DNA of 7,094 bases from JAQYVZ01 sp035269105 (GTDB taxonomy: Bacteria > Desulfobacterota > Desulfuromonadia > Desulfuromonadales > BM103): contig DATFJP010000102.1 in the NCBI GenBank assembly GCA_035269105.1, forward strand, positions 1 to 7,094. Reading direction: 5' to 3'. The position numbers and the translations under genes are program-made. Positions within the stretch are counted from its first letter, which is position 1. Each line of letters starts with the position of its first letter. The notes beneath the pieces were generated by a model that made no database searches, was not told the origin of the DNA, and saw only the letters and a list, made by a program, of their open reading frames with translations. This document shows, piece by piece, positions 1 to 5,759 of this stretch.

Positions 1-381
1 CTGGCCACTTACCTGCGGGAACAGGGGATCAGAGATTTTCCTCTGCTGGTGGGTCTGAGCCGAGGTCGCATCCCGAGCCAGGTTTTGAAACCTCTGGCGG
101 CAATCGCCAGGGAGGTGTATGCTGTTCCGGTCCCGGTCGGTGACAGCGTCGAGCCGGGAGCCATCTGCCGCTGGGCTCGCGGACAGGGGCTGCGTGCTGC
201 GTGCCTTGCAACGCCGCAGGCGGGACTGGCGGCCGCCCTCGCGGCCTGCCCCGCAGAAACGCCGCTGGTGGTCTGCGGTTCGCTGTTTCTGGTTGCCGCC
301 ATCCGCGAAGCGCTGGCATCCGATCGGGCTCCGGCCGAACAAGGCCGGGCGGCCGATCCTGCAATCCGGGCTCTGCCCTGA
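1..381 (+). CDS. folC: FolC, dihydrofolate/folylpolyglutamate synthase, C-terminal fragment
   Basis: The reading frame is open from base 1 and ends at TGA 379-381, so only the last 126 codons are present and the start lies outside the window. The fragment matches the C-terminal Mur-ligase-type domain of FolC: a strand/helix segment (FPLLVGLSRGRIPSQVLKPL), a region corresponding to the 'released subunit' fold, and the typical closing strand TPLVVCGSLFLVAAIREAL, where family members read V-x-GSLYLVGEVR. FolC adds glutamate to dihydropteroate and folates in the cytoplasm, which retains folate cofactors in the cell. The ATP-binding and catalytic parts are not visible, so intactness cannot be judged. 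Its stop lies 12 nt before lptD, which suggests a shared transcript. Identification rests on the terminal motif and fold order seen by eye, not on a search. Confidence 0.8.
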   Translation: MATYLREQGIRDFPLLVGLSRGRIPSQVLKPLAAIAREVYAVPVPVGDSVEPGAICRWARGQGLRAACLATPQAGLAAALAACPAETPLVVCGSLFLVAAIREALASDRAPAEQGRAADPAIRALP

Positions 382-393
382 TATTTCGGTGAC

Positions 394-2460
394 ATGCTTC
401 GTCTGTGCTTCTATATCCTCTGCCTGCTGACCGGATGTCTGCTCTGGGCCTGGCTGCCGTCGGCAAGCGCCGATGCGCTCGGTGAGGGTCCGGTCACCCT
501 TGAAGCCGATCGTTTGTCCTACGAGCCTGTCGGTGAGGTTTATACGGCAACCGGCCAGGTCCTTCTGCAGCAGGGCACATTCAACCTGAAGGCTGAAGAG
601 CTCCTTTTCGAAACGGCCCTTCAGGACCTCGCAGCGACAGGCGCGGTCCGGATCAGGCAGCAGGAGGATGAACTGCATGGCGACCGTATCCACTATAACC
701 TGACAACCGGACAGGGCCGTCTCGAGCAGGGCCGGGTTTTTCTCGGTGACAAAAACTTTCACCTGTCGGGAGCTTCGGTCGCCAAAACCGGTCCTGACAG
801 CTATCGCGTCGAAAATGGGCGCTTCACCACCTGCGATGGCGAAATCCCCGACTGGGAATTTACCGCAGAGCGGGTCGAAGTCACCATGGGCCGCTATGCC
901 CGCGTCCGCAATGCCTGGTTCCGGGTCCGCGAGTTGCCTCTGTTTTATTTCCCATACCTGGTCTATCCGGTCAAGGCCGAACGGGAAACCGGACTGCTCA
1001 CGCCGCAGTACGGTCATTCCCGGGAGCGCGGCACCCGGATTTCGCTGGCCTGGTACCAGATCATCGACCGCAACCAGGATGCCACCCTCTATCTCGATTA
1101 TCTGAGCAAAAAAGGGGTCGGCAAGGGCCTGGAATACCGTTACCTGTTCGCCGGCGATAATCTGGGGCTGGCCCGTTACTACCATGTCAGCGGTATTGCC
1201 GAGACCCCGGATCTGTATGCCGTCGAGTGGCGGCATGGGGGCATGCTGCCGGGCAAGGTCCGCTTGACAGCCGACATCGAATATGTGGATGATCGGCTGC
1301 TGTTCGAGGATTTCGGAGAGGCGGCCGAAGATTACAACCGCGAACAGACCCTGGCGACGGTGATCGCTCAGCGCAACTGGGGCAAGTTCAATCTGGCGGG
1401 GCATCTGCGCTATCTGAAAGATCTGGAGAGCGACAACGACCTGACTCTGCAGCGACTGCCGGAACTGAGCGCCACCGCATCGCGCTACCGCCTGTGGCGG
1501 ACGCCGCTGTTTTTCAGCTTCGAGAGTTTCGCAACCCGGTTTCGCAGCGACGAGGCGGCCGAGGGCGAACGCTACTCCCTGCGCCCCTCGCTCGGCATGG
1601 TTCTGAACCCCGGTTCCTGGCTGACGGTGGCCCCCGAAGTGGCCGTGACCTACCGGTCCTACAGCGCCGATGCGACGGCAGATGACTCGGTTACGGTTCC
1701 GGAGTTTTCACTGGCGTTGTCCACCCAATTGCAAAAGGTGATCGCTTTCGAGCGCTGGGGCTTCGATCGGCTCAGACACCGGATCGAACCTGAGATCCGA
1801 TACGTCTATACCCCTGATGTCGATCAGGAGGATTTGCCCTTTTTCGACCTGCAGGACCGGATCGCCGAGCGCAACCGCATCGAATATGCGCTCATCAACC
1901 GCTTCACCGCCAGAAAGAAGCGCGACGACGCCCCGCCGGTCTACCGCGAGATCCTCAAGCTGCGGCTTTCCCAAAGCTACCTGATAGACGAGCAGGCAAA
2001 CCTGACAACGCCTACATCCGAAAAGGATGCATTTTCCGCCCTGCGCATCGAACTGGACGCCCGGCCCAGCAGACGTATTTTCCTGGCCCTGGACGGCGAC
2101 CTGGCCGTCGACGAGGGCCGGACGTTCAGCCGTCTGGAGATCGCCGCCGGTCTGGATGACCAGCACGGCAACCGATTTGAGGTCGGCTACCACTACCTGC
2201 GACAGGAAGCCGTGGAGCCGGACCTGCAGGCGGACCACCTGCGGGCCGAACTGGAGACGGCCCTGCTCAAGCCGGTCTACCTGCACCTCGAGGAGCGTTA
2301 CGACATCGGCGAGGACCGCTCTCTCGAGACAGTGGTCGGCCTGGAATATCGCGCCCGCTGCTGGAGCCTGCTGGTCGCTGTCCGTGACCGGCTCGACGAT
2401 CAGTCGGTCACCGTCAACTTCCAACTCGCCGGCCTCGGCGGAACGGAAGGGTTCTGGTAA
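394..2460 (+). CDS. lptD: LptD (OstA), LPS-assembly outer-membrane protein
   Basis: This 688-residue protein is the beta-barrel that, with LptE, inserts lipopolysaccharide into the outer leaflet. A Sec signal peptide covers residues 1-26 (cleavage after SASA). An OstA/LptA-like jellyroll follows at about 34-150 (VTLEADRLSYEP, TATGQVLLQQG, LHGDRIHYN). Next come the family signature around 182-192 (LPLFYFPYLVYP) and its continuation GLLTPQYGHSRERG, and then a barrel rich in alternating strands to the end. The chain finishes in Phe-Trp, as outer-membrane barrels often end in an aromatic residue. Mature Cys occurs only at 147 (FTTCD) and 656 (RARCW); these fit one N-to-C-terminal disulfide, whereas E. 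coli has four cysteines. The length is shorter than E. coli LptD (784) but plausible for this lineage. ATG 394 has only a weak upstream Shine-Dalgarno, so coupling to folC translation is likely. Confidence 0.95.
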   Translation: MLRLCFYILCLLTGCLLWAWLPSASADALGEGPVTLEADRLSYEPVGEVYTATGQVLLQQGTFNLKAEELLFETALQDLAATGAVRIRQQEDELHGDRIHYNLTTGQGRLEQGRVFLGDKNFHLSGASVAKTGPDSYRVENGRFTTCDGEIPDWEFTAERVEVTMGRYARVRNAWFRVRELPLFYFPYLVYPVKAERETGLLTPQYGHSRERGTRISLAWYQIIDRNQDATLYLDYLSKKGVGKGLEYRYLFAGDNLGLARYYHVSGIAETPDLYAVEWRHGGMLPGKVRLTADIEYVDDRLLFEDFGEAAEDYNREQTLATVIAQRNWGKFNLAGHLRYLKDLESDNDLTLQRLPELSATASRYRLWRTPLFFSFESFATRFRSDEAAEGERYSLRPSLGMVLNPGSWLTVAPEVAVTYRSYSADATADDSVTVPEFSLALSTQLQKVIAFERWGFDRLRHRIEPEIRYVYTPDVDQEDLPFFDLQDRIAERNRIEYALINRFTARKKRDDAPPVYREILKLRLSQSYLIDEQANLTTPTSEKDAFSALRIELDARPSRRIFLALDGDLAVDEGRTFSRLEIAAGLDDQHGNRFEVGYHYLRQEAVEPDLQADHLRAELETALLKPVYLHLEERYDIGEDRSLETVVGLEYRARCWSLLVAVRDRLDDQSVTVNFQLAGLGGTEGFW

Positions 2461-2462
2461 AT

Positions 2463-2483
2463 GGCCGGGTTCCGGCCCTTCTT
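2463..2483 (+). terminator. Hairpin just after lptD, probable terminator
   Basis: A perfect 6-bp GC stem (GGCCGG 2463-2468, CCGGCC 2472-2477) with a GTT loop begins 3 nt after the lptD stop codon. It is followed by CTTCTT rather than a pure T run, so termination may be partial. Position and stem strength support it; the weak tail lowers confidence. Confidence 0.5.
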
Positions 2484-2543
2484 GAAATTTCGGGTGTCTG
2501 CTCACAGGTCTCGGATTACCGATTTGCCTCTTCTCAGGTTTCG

Positions 2544-2565
2544 AACCGGGGTTTCGTCCCCGGTT
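2544..2565 (+). terminator. Second hairpin after lptD, 8-bp stem, no T run
   Basis: AACCGGGG (2544-2551) pairs perfectly with CCCCGGTT (2558-2565) around a TTTCGT loop. What follows is TAGAAGC, not a T run. It may back up the first hairpin, act on both strands, or protect the 3' end of the lptD mRNA. The 5' arm can instead join a smaller stem, GGTT/AACC at 2538-2548. Confidence 0.35.
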
Positions 2566-2661
2566 TAGAAGCAGAAAAGATGCGGAATTGGCGAAACGAT
2601 CTTCTTTGTTCTTGGCATAACAGATAGACCTCACTTTCTGCACTGTCCCATTTTATAATCC

Positions 2662-2690
2662 TTGACACCCTCCTCGTGAGATTAGATTAT
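2662..2690 (+). promoter_or_regulatory. Sigma-70-type promoter for comEA
   Basis: A perfect -35 TTGACA (2662-2667) and a -10 GATTAT (2685-2690, 4 of 6) are separated by exactly 17 bp. Transcription would start near 2697, giving a leader of about 155 nt. A perfect TATAAT lies just upstream at 2654-2659 but lacks a good -35; it could be a second, weaker start. Short inverted arms TGAGA (2677-2681) and TCTCA (2696-2700) flank the -10, a possible operator. Confidence 0.65.
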
Positions 2691-2718
2691 CGTTCTCTCA
2701 TCTACCGGTCACCCGATG

Positions 2719-2736
2719 GGACCTGACTGCAGGTCC
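2719..2736 (+). other. Hairpin in the comEA leader
   Basis: GGACCTG (2719-2725) pairs perfectly with CAGGTCC (2730-2736) around an ACTG loop, about 22 nt into the predicted transcript. An alternative fold pairs GGT (2707-2709) with ACC (2721-2723) and CCC (2712-2714) with GGG (2718-2720), using the same bases. No T run follows, so this is not a terminator. Function is unknown. Confidence 0.4.
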
Positions 2737-2852
2737 GGCCGGCAGGCGAATCTGCATCTGGAGAGGGGGGAGCGACTGCTGAGTGAAAAGCAAGATGTCA
2801 TGCCGTCATCGGAACAACCTTGAACTTTTATTCTGAATTGGAGGGATTTATC

Positions 2853-3152
2853 ATGAAAAAGCTGTGTGTTGCCGTTCTGACGATGTTCTGTCTGCTGCTG
2901 CCCGCCTTTACCGGCGGTATGGCCCTGGCCGCCGATCAGGCTGTCGCCGCCGTCGCGGCATCGGTGAATCTGAATCAGGCCGATGCGGCCGGCCTGCAAA
3001 GCCTGCCGGGTATCGGGCCGTCACTGGCCGAGAGGATCGTCACCTACCGGGATGACAACGGGCCCTTTCAGAGCGTCGAGCAACTGACCGATGTCCCGGG
3101 CATTGGCGCCAAAAAACTGGAAAAAATGCGCGACCAGCTGCGCCTGCAGTAG
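2853..3152 (+). CDS. comEA: ComEA-family secreted helix-hairpin-helix DNA-binding protein
   Basis: This is a 99-residue exported protein. ATG 2853 is chosen because GGAGGG (2840-2845) sits 7 nt upstream and because it opens a clean signal peptide: KK, a hydrophobic core, then ALA with cleavage after residue 26. A TTG start 33 bp upstream would spoil the signal. The mature part is essentially one ComEA domain: VNLNQAD at 38-44, then two HhH hairpins, LPGIG (51-55) and VPGIG (81-85), each followed by a basic helix (SLAERIV, AKKLEKM). ComEA binds incoming double-stranded DNA in the periplasm and pulls it through the outer-membrane secretin during transformation; Gram-negative forms are short like this one. 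No other competence gene is in view, so a role in uptake is inferred from family only. The gene appears monocistronic, with its own promoter and a palindrome after the stop. Confidence 0.85.
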   Translation: MKKLCVAVLTMFCLLLPAFTGGMALAADQAVAAVAASVNLNQADAAGLQSLPGIGPSLAERIVTYRDDNGPFQSVEQLTDVPGIGAKKLEKMRDQLRLQ

Positions 3153-3165
3153 CCGCCTGGCCACT

Positions 3166-3193
3166 GTCGGACCCGTCGGCCGACGGGTCCGAC
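3166..3193 (+). terminator. 28-bp perfect palindrome after comEA
   Basis: GTCGGACCCGTCGG (3166-3179) is followed immediately by its exact reverse complement (3180-3193). In RNA this folds as a 12-bp stem with a GGCC loop, 13 nt past the comEA stop. The tail is CCTTACC, without a T run on this strand or the other. It probably ends or protects the comEA transcript. Confidence 0.5.
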
Positions 3194-3226
3194 CCTTACC
3201 TGCCACGATCCCTCCAAGTAAATCTC

Positions 3227-3256
3227 TTGATTTTACGAACATTTTGGTGTCATTAT
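3227..3256 (+). promoter_or_regulatory. Candidate promoter for ftsB
   Basis: The comEA-ftsB gap turns AT-rich here. TTGATT (3227-3232) and CATTAT (3251-3256) are 18 bp apart, each matching 4 of 6 consensus bases. A rival pair is TTGACC (3264-3269) with GATAGC (3287-3292), 17 bp apart, which would start transcription only about 20 nt before the ftsB ATG. I cannot decide between them. Confidence 0.4.
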
Positions 3257-3318
3257 AACGCCGTTGACCGATTGTATGGTGCTGTCGATAGCACATGGTC
3301 CTGCTTGAGAGGTTTGGT

Positions 3319-3666
3319 ATGGCTGACAACGGGGGGCAGGCGAAAGGTACCGGAAGGGGGCGCTTGAGCCTCTGGCCGTTTGCCCTGATCGCCGTGGTCA
3401 TGGGGTTCGCCCTGTTCGGTGAACGCGGCGTGGTTCATATGCTGCGCCTGAACAACCAGAAAGCCGACCTTCTGCAAGAGCTCTCTGCCATCGAGCACCA
3501 GAACAGCGCCCTGCAGGACGAAATCCAGGCCTTGCGATCCGATCGCCGGACCATCGAGCGGATTGCCCGCACCGAACTCGGCATGGTCCGCGAAGACGAA
3601 CTGGTCTTCCAGTTCCCCTCCCGTACGGAAAAACCCTCCCCGGCGGATTCCGCCTCTTCCCGTTGA
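3319..3666 (+). CDS. ftsB: FtsB/DivIC-type septum formation initiator
   Basis: This is a 115-residue single-pass inner-membrane protein of the divisome. ATG 3319 is preferred over ATG 3295 because GAGAGG (3307-3312) lies 6 nt before it and the earlier ATG has no ribosome site. The order is a short basic cytoplasmic tail (1-15), one transmembrane helix (about 16-34), and a periplasmic leucine-rich coiled coil (about 41-75: LNNQKADLLQELSAIEHQNSALQDEIQAL). The conserved FtsB end block IERIARTELGMVREDELVF follows (79-97), then a polar Ser/Pro tail. FtsB joins FtsL and FtsQ and passes the activation signal to the septal synthase FtsWI. In many proteobacteria ftsB follows eno; here it stands between comEA and argS. 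DivIC and FtsL share this plan, but the LGMV-x3-E block favours FtsB. A small hairpin (GGCGG 3642-3646/CCGCC 3650-3654) overlaps its 3' end. Confidence 0.85.
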   Translation: MADNGGQAKGTGRGRLSLWPFALIAVVMGFALFGERGVVHMLRLNNQKADLLQELSAIEHQNSALQDEIQALRSDRRTIERIARTELGMVREDELVFQFPSRTEKPSPADSASSR

Positions 3667-3723
3667 TTTTCATCCCTATTCACGCAAGCCGATTGTCCCG
3701 GAACCGGGTCATCGCGGCACAGC

Positions 3724-3752
3724 TTGACAGCGGTGCAGGGCGGGGCTAACAT
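3724..3752 (+). promoter_or_regulatory. Sigma-70-type promoter for argS
   Basis: A perfect TTGACA (3724-3729) lies 17 bp before TAACAT (3747-3752, 4 of 6). Transcription should start near 3759. It follows the ftsB stop by 57 bp, so argS can be expressed independently. A small CCCGG-AA-CCGGG inverted repeat (3697-3708) lies just upstream of the -35. Confidence 0.65.
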
Positions 3753-3758
3753 GCACTC

Positions 3759-3907
3759 CTCGTCTGCGCCATGAATGGAATTCCGGGCGGACGAGCCAAC
3801 GATACAGCGACCTTAACGAGTGTCCATCCGAAAACGCCGGATGGACATGGATGAAGTTTTCGATTTGGAAAAGAACCGTTTCCGGACGAAAACGAACGAG
3901 TGAAGCC
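3759..3907 (+). promoter_or_regulatory. Structured argS leader with three hairpins
   Basis: The predicted leader folds into successive stems. The first pairs 3759-3767 with 3787-3795 (9 pairs, one G-U). The second is a perfect 10-bp stem, TGTCCATCCG (3821-3830) with CGGATGGACA (3838-3847), loop AAAACGC. The third pairs GTTTTCG (3856-3862) with CGAAAAC (3887-3893) around an inner GGAAA/TTTCC stem. It ends 14 nt before the argS ATG, near the ribosome site. No T run follows any stem and no T-box TGGNACCGCG motif is present. A 27-codon frame (3771-3854) fits inside but has no Shine-Dalgarno. Regulation of ArgRS level is an inference; only the stems are seen. Confidence 0.45.
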
Positions 3908-5572
3908 ATGAAAGAACGTTTGCGACAGTCCATCCAGGCCGCTCTGCAGTCCTGTTTCGACAGCGGCAGGCTTGACTCCGGTCTGCTGCCCGAAATCCAG
4001 GTGGAGGTGCCCGGCAATCCCCAGCACGGCGACTTCTCGACCAATGTTGCCATGCTGATGGCCCGTACCGAAAAAAAACCACCCCGCAAGATTGCCGAAA
4101 TCCTGGTTGCCGCCTTCGATGCCGAAAGCGACTTCTGGCAGAAAATCGAGATTGCCGGGCCGGGCTTCATCAACTTCACCCTGACGCCGGCCTGCTGGTA
4201 CCAGGTGATCGACCAGGTGGCCGCAGAAGGGACCTGTTTCGGGCGGACCGATATCGGCCGGCGGCGCCGGGTGCAGGTGGAATTCGTCAGCGCCAATCCG
4301 ACCGGCCCCCTGCACATCGGCCACGGCCGCGGGGCGGCCACCGGCGATGCAGTTGCGGCAACCCTCGAGGCGGTCGGCTACGATGTCCAGCGGGAATACT
4401 ACATCAATGACGCCGGTAACCAGATCGACACCCTGGGCCGCTCTCTGCTGCTGCGCTACCGGCAGCTGCTGGGCGCCGAGCTCGAATTCCCGGAGGATTG
4501 CTACCAGGGCGACTACATCACCGATCTGGCCCGGGAGGTGCTCGAGCAGGAAGGGGAGCGCTTTCGTGACATGGCCGAGGAGGAGGCGATCGCCTGGTTC
4601 GGCGACTTCGGCGGCCGGCGCATCCTGACCGGCATCGATGACGACCTGCGGATTTTCGGCGTCAACATGGACCACTGGTTCAGCGAAAAGAGCCTGTTCG
4701 AGAGCGGCGAGGTCAAGCGGGAGCTGAGCAAGCTCGCCGAGAATCATCTCAGTTACGAAAAGGACGGCGCGATCTGGTTCCGGACCACCGATTTCGGCGA
4801 CGACAAGGACCGGGTCCTGGTGCGGTCCAACGGCGAAACCACCTATTTCGCCTCCGATGTCGCCTACCACATGGAGAAGCTGTCCCGCGGCTTTGATACC
4901 ATCATCGACGTCTGGGGCGCCGATCACCACGGCTACGTACCACGCATGAAGGCTGTCTTCACCGGCCTGGGCCATGCCACGGACACTTTGCAGATCATCC
5001 TGGTGCAGCTGGTCAACCTGATGCGCGGCGGCGAGCAGGTCGCCATGAGCACCCGCTCCGGCGAATTCGTGACTCTGCGCGAGGTGATCGATGAAGTCGG
5101 TCGCGACGCCTGCCGGTTCTTCTTCCTGATGCGGCGCTCCGACAGCCAGCTCGATTTCGACCTCGACCTGGCCAAGCAGAAGAACACGGACAACCCGGTC
5201 TACTATGTCCAGTACGCCCACGCCCGGATCTGCAGCATCAACCGCAATGCCGCCGAGCAGGGCCTGAAAATCCCCGAAGCGGGAGAGGCGGACCTGACCC
5301 GCCTGACCCTGGAAGAGGAGCTGGCACTGGCCAAACTGCTGGCACGCTACCCGGAAGTGCTGCTGGGCGCCGCCCGCCACTACGAACCGCATCGGGTGAT
5401 CTTTTATCTGCAGGAGCTGGCGGGCCGCTTCCACAGCTACTATAATCGGGAGAAGGTCCTGATCGAGGATGCCGCGACCAGCTGGGCCCGCCTGGCACTG
5501 GTCAATGCGGTCAAAACCGTAATCGCCAACGGCCTGCAGCTGGTCGGCATTTCAGCACCGGAGCGAATGTAG
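3908..5572 (+). CDS. argS: Arginyl-tRNA synthetase
   Basis: This 554-residue class I synthetase charges tRNA-Arg with arginine. ATG 3908 (MKERLRQSIQAAL) is chosen because it matches the usual family N-terminus and follows a purine-rich GAGTGAAG; an in-frame ATG at 3851 would add 19 unusual residues that overlap a leader hairpin. Domains in order: the N-terminal additional domain that contacts the tRNA D-loop (about 1-90); the Rossmann catalytic core with VEFVSANPTGPLHIGHGRG, HIGH at 136-139; the YYINDAGNQ segment; DVWGADHHGYVPRM; and the signature-loop region AMSTRSGEF at 379-387. The core ends with SQLDFDLDLAKQKNTDNPVYYVQYAHARI. A helical DALR anticodon-binding domain follows to the end, closing with GLQLVGISAPERM. 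The KMSKS-equivalent reads AMSTR, with both lysines absent, a known kind of variation in ArgRS. Length is normal and the gene looks intact. No convincing terminator follows. Confidence 0.97.
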   Translation: MKERLRQSIQAALQSCFDSGRLDSGLLPEIQVEVPGNPQHGDFSTNVAMLMARTEKKPPRKIAEILVAAFDAESDFWQKIEIAGPGFINFTLTPACWYQVIDQVAAEGTCFGRTDIGRRRRVQVEFVSANPTGPLHIGHGRGAATGDAVAATLEAVGYDVQREYYINDAGNQIDTLGRSLLLRYRQLLGAELEFPEDCYQGDYITDLAREVLEQEGERFRDMAEEEAIAWFGDFGGRRILTGIDDDLRIFGVNMDHWFSEKSLFESGEVKRELSKLAENHLSYEKDGAIWFRTTDFGDDKDRVLVRSNGETTYFASDVAYHMEKLSRGFDTIIDVWGADHHGYVPRMKAVFTGLGHATDTLQIILVQLVNLMRGGEQVAMSTRSGEFVTLREVIDEVGRDACRFFFLMRRSDSQLDFDLDLAKQKNTDNPVYYVQYAHARICSINRNAAEQGLKIPEAGEADLTRLTLEEELALAKLLARYPEVLLGAARHYEPHRVIFYLQELAGRFHSYYNREKVLIEDAATSWARLALVNAVKTVIANGLQLVGISAPERM

Positions 5573-5590
5573 CGCAGCGCGCTTTAAGCT

Positions 5591-5660
5591 GTGATCCGTG
5601 ATCGGTGATCCGTGATCCGTGATCGGTGATCCGTGATCCGTGATCGGTGATCCGTGATCC
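5591..5660 (+). repeat. Ten-unit GTGATC(C/G) heptamer array, 21-bp super-period
   Basis: Ten uninterrupted 7-bp units run from 5591. The last base follows the order C-G-C, C-G-C, C-G-C, C, so the array is also a 21-bp repeat present about 3.3 times. Every unit contains GATC, giving ten GATC sites spaced exactly 7 bp. The array is directional, with no inverted copies, and begins 18 bp after the argS stop. Short heptamer arrays of this kind occur between genes in various bacteria and probably arise by slippage. I see no promoter or ORF in it. Confidence 0.95.
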
Positions 5661-5708
5661 GTGGACAGGAATAGGTTGTAGTTGGTTGGTGATCGCGGTT
5701 TCATCCGT

Positions 5709-5750
5709 TTTCAGCTTTCAGCTTTCAGCTTTCAGCTTACAGCTTACACT
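5709..5750 (+). repeat. TTTCAGC heptamer array before the SPOR gene
   Basis: Four perfect TTTCAGC units (5709-5736) are followed by two degenerate ones, TTACAGC and TTACACT (5737-5750). The array ends directly at the GGAG ribosome site of the next gene, 9 bp before its ATG. Read as protein it would give SFQLSAFSFQL-type sequence, which is the source of a spurious N-terminal extension of that gene. It is unrelated in sequence to the GATC array 48 bp upstream but has the same 7-bp period. Confidence 0.9.
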
Positions 5751-5759
5751 GGAGTCTGC

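Larger units (their letters stand above)
2461..2852 (+). other. Non-coding gap between lptD and comEA
   Basis: This 392-bp gap has no convincing gene. The first part holds two GC-rich hairpins that probably end the lptD transcript. The middle is AT-richer and carries a strong promoter. The last 155 bases would be a transcribed leader for the downstream gene. A 35-codon frame starting directly after the lptD stop has no Shine-Dalgarno and runs through both hairpins, so it is not called. Within the leader the segments 2707-2723 and 2719-2736 can form overlapping, mutually exclusive hairpins. I do not recognise a known riboswitch class here. Confidence 0.6.

Noticed and set aside
427..438. Lipobox-like LTGC at LptD residues 12-15
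   Set aside because: The hydrophobic stretch continues past the Cys to a good SASA signal-peptidase I site, and LptD is a barrel, not a lipoprotein.
2538..2565. tRNA T-arm-like sequence (GGTTTCGAACC)
   Set aside because: No acceptor, D or anticodon arms surround it on either strand; it is just part of the hairpin pair.
2461..2568. 35-codon ORF starting right after the lptD stop
   Set aside because: No ribosome site, it runs through two hairpins, and the product has no recognisable feature.
1708..2643. 311-codon minus-strand frame opposite the 3' half of lptD
   Set aside because: It is antisense to a convincing LptD barrel, contains no recognisable domain, and arises from codon bias.
3851..3907. 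ArgRS start at ATG 3851 (19 extra residues)
   Set aside because: The added residues lie over leader hairpins and are not typical of the family; MKERLRQ at 3908 is the normal N-terminus.
3759..3907. T-box riboswitch upstream of argS
   Set aside because: The conserved TGGNACCGCG box and a terminator are both absent.
3746..5434. 562-codon open frame on the minus strand opposite argS
   Set aside because: It is exactly antisense to a clear ArgRS with HIGH and DALR motifs, has no ribosome site, and its product looks like a reversed-strand shadow of GC-rich codons.
5571..5583. Terminator directly at the argS stop (AGCGC/GCGCT)
   Set aside because: The stem is only 5 bp and is followed by TTAAGC with no T run, too weak to call.
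5591..5750. Possible CRISPR array
   Set aside because: The units are 7 bp in direct tandem with no spacers; this is simple tandem repetition.
5682..5759. N-terminal extension of the SPOR protein starting at GTG 5682
   Set aside because: The extension is translated heptamer repeat (FQLSAFSFQL) and lacks a ribosome site; ATG 5760 has GGAG at good distance.
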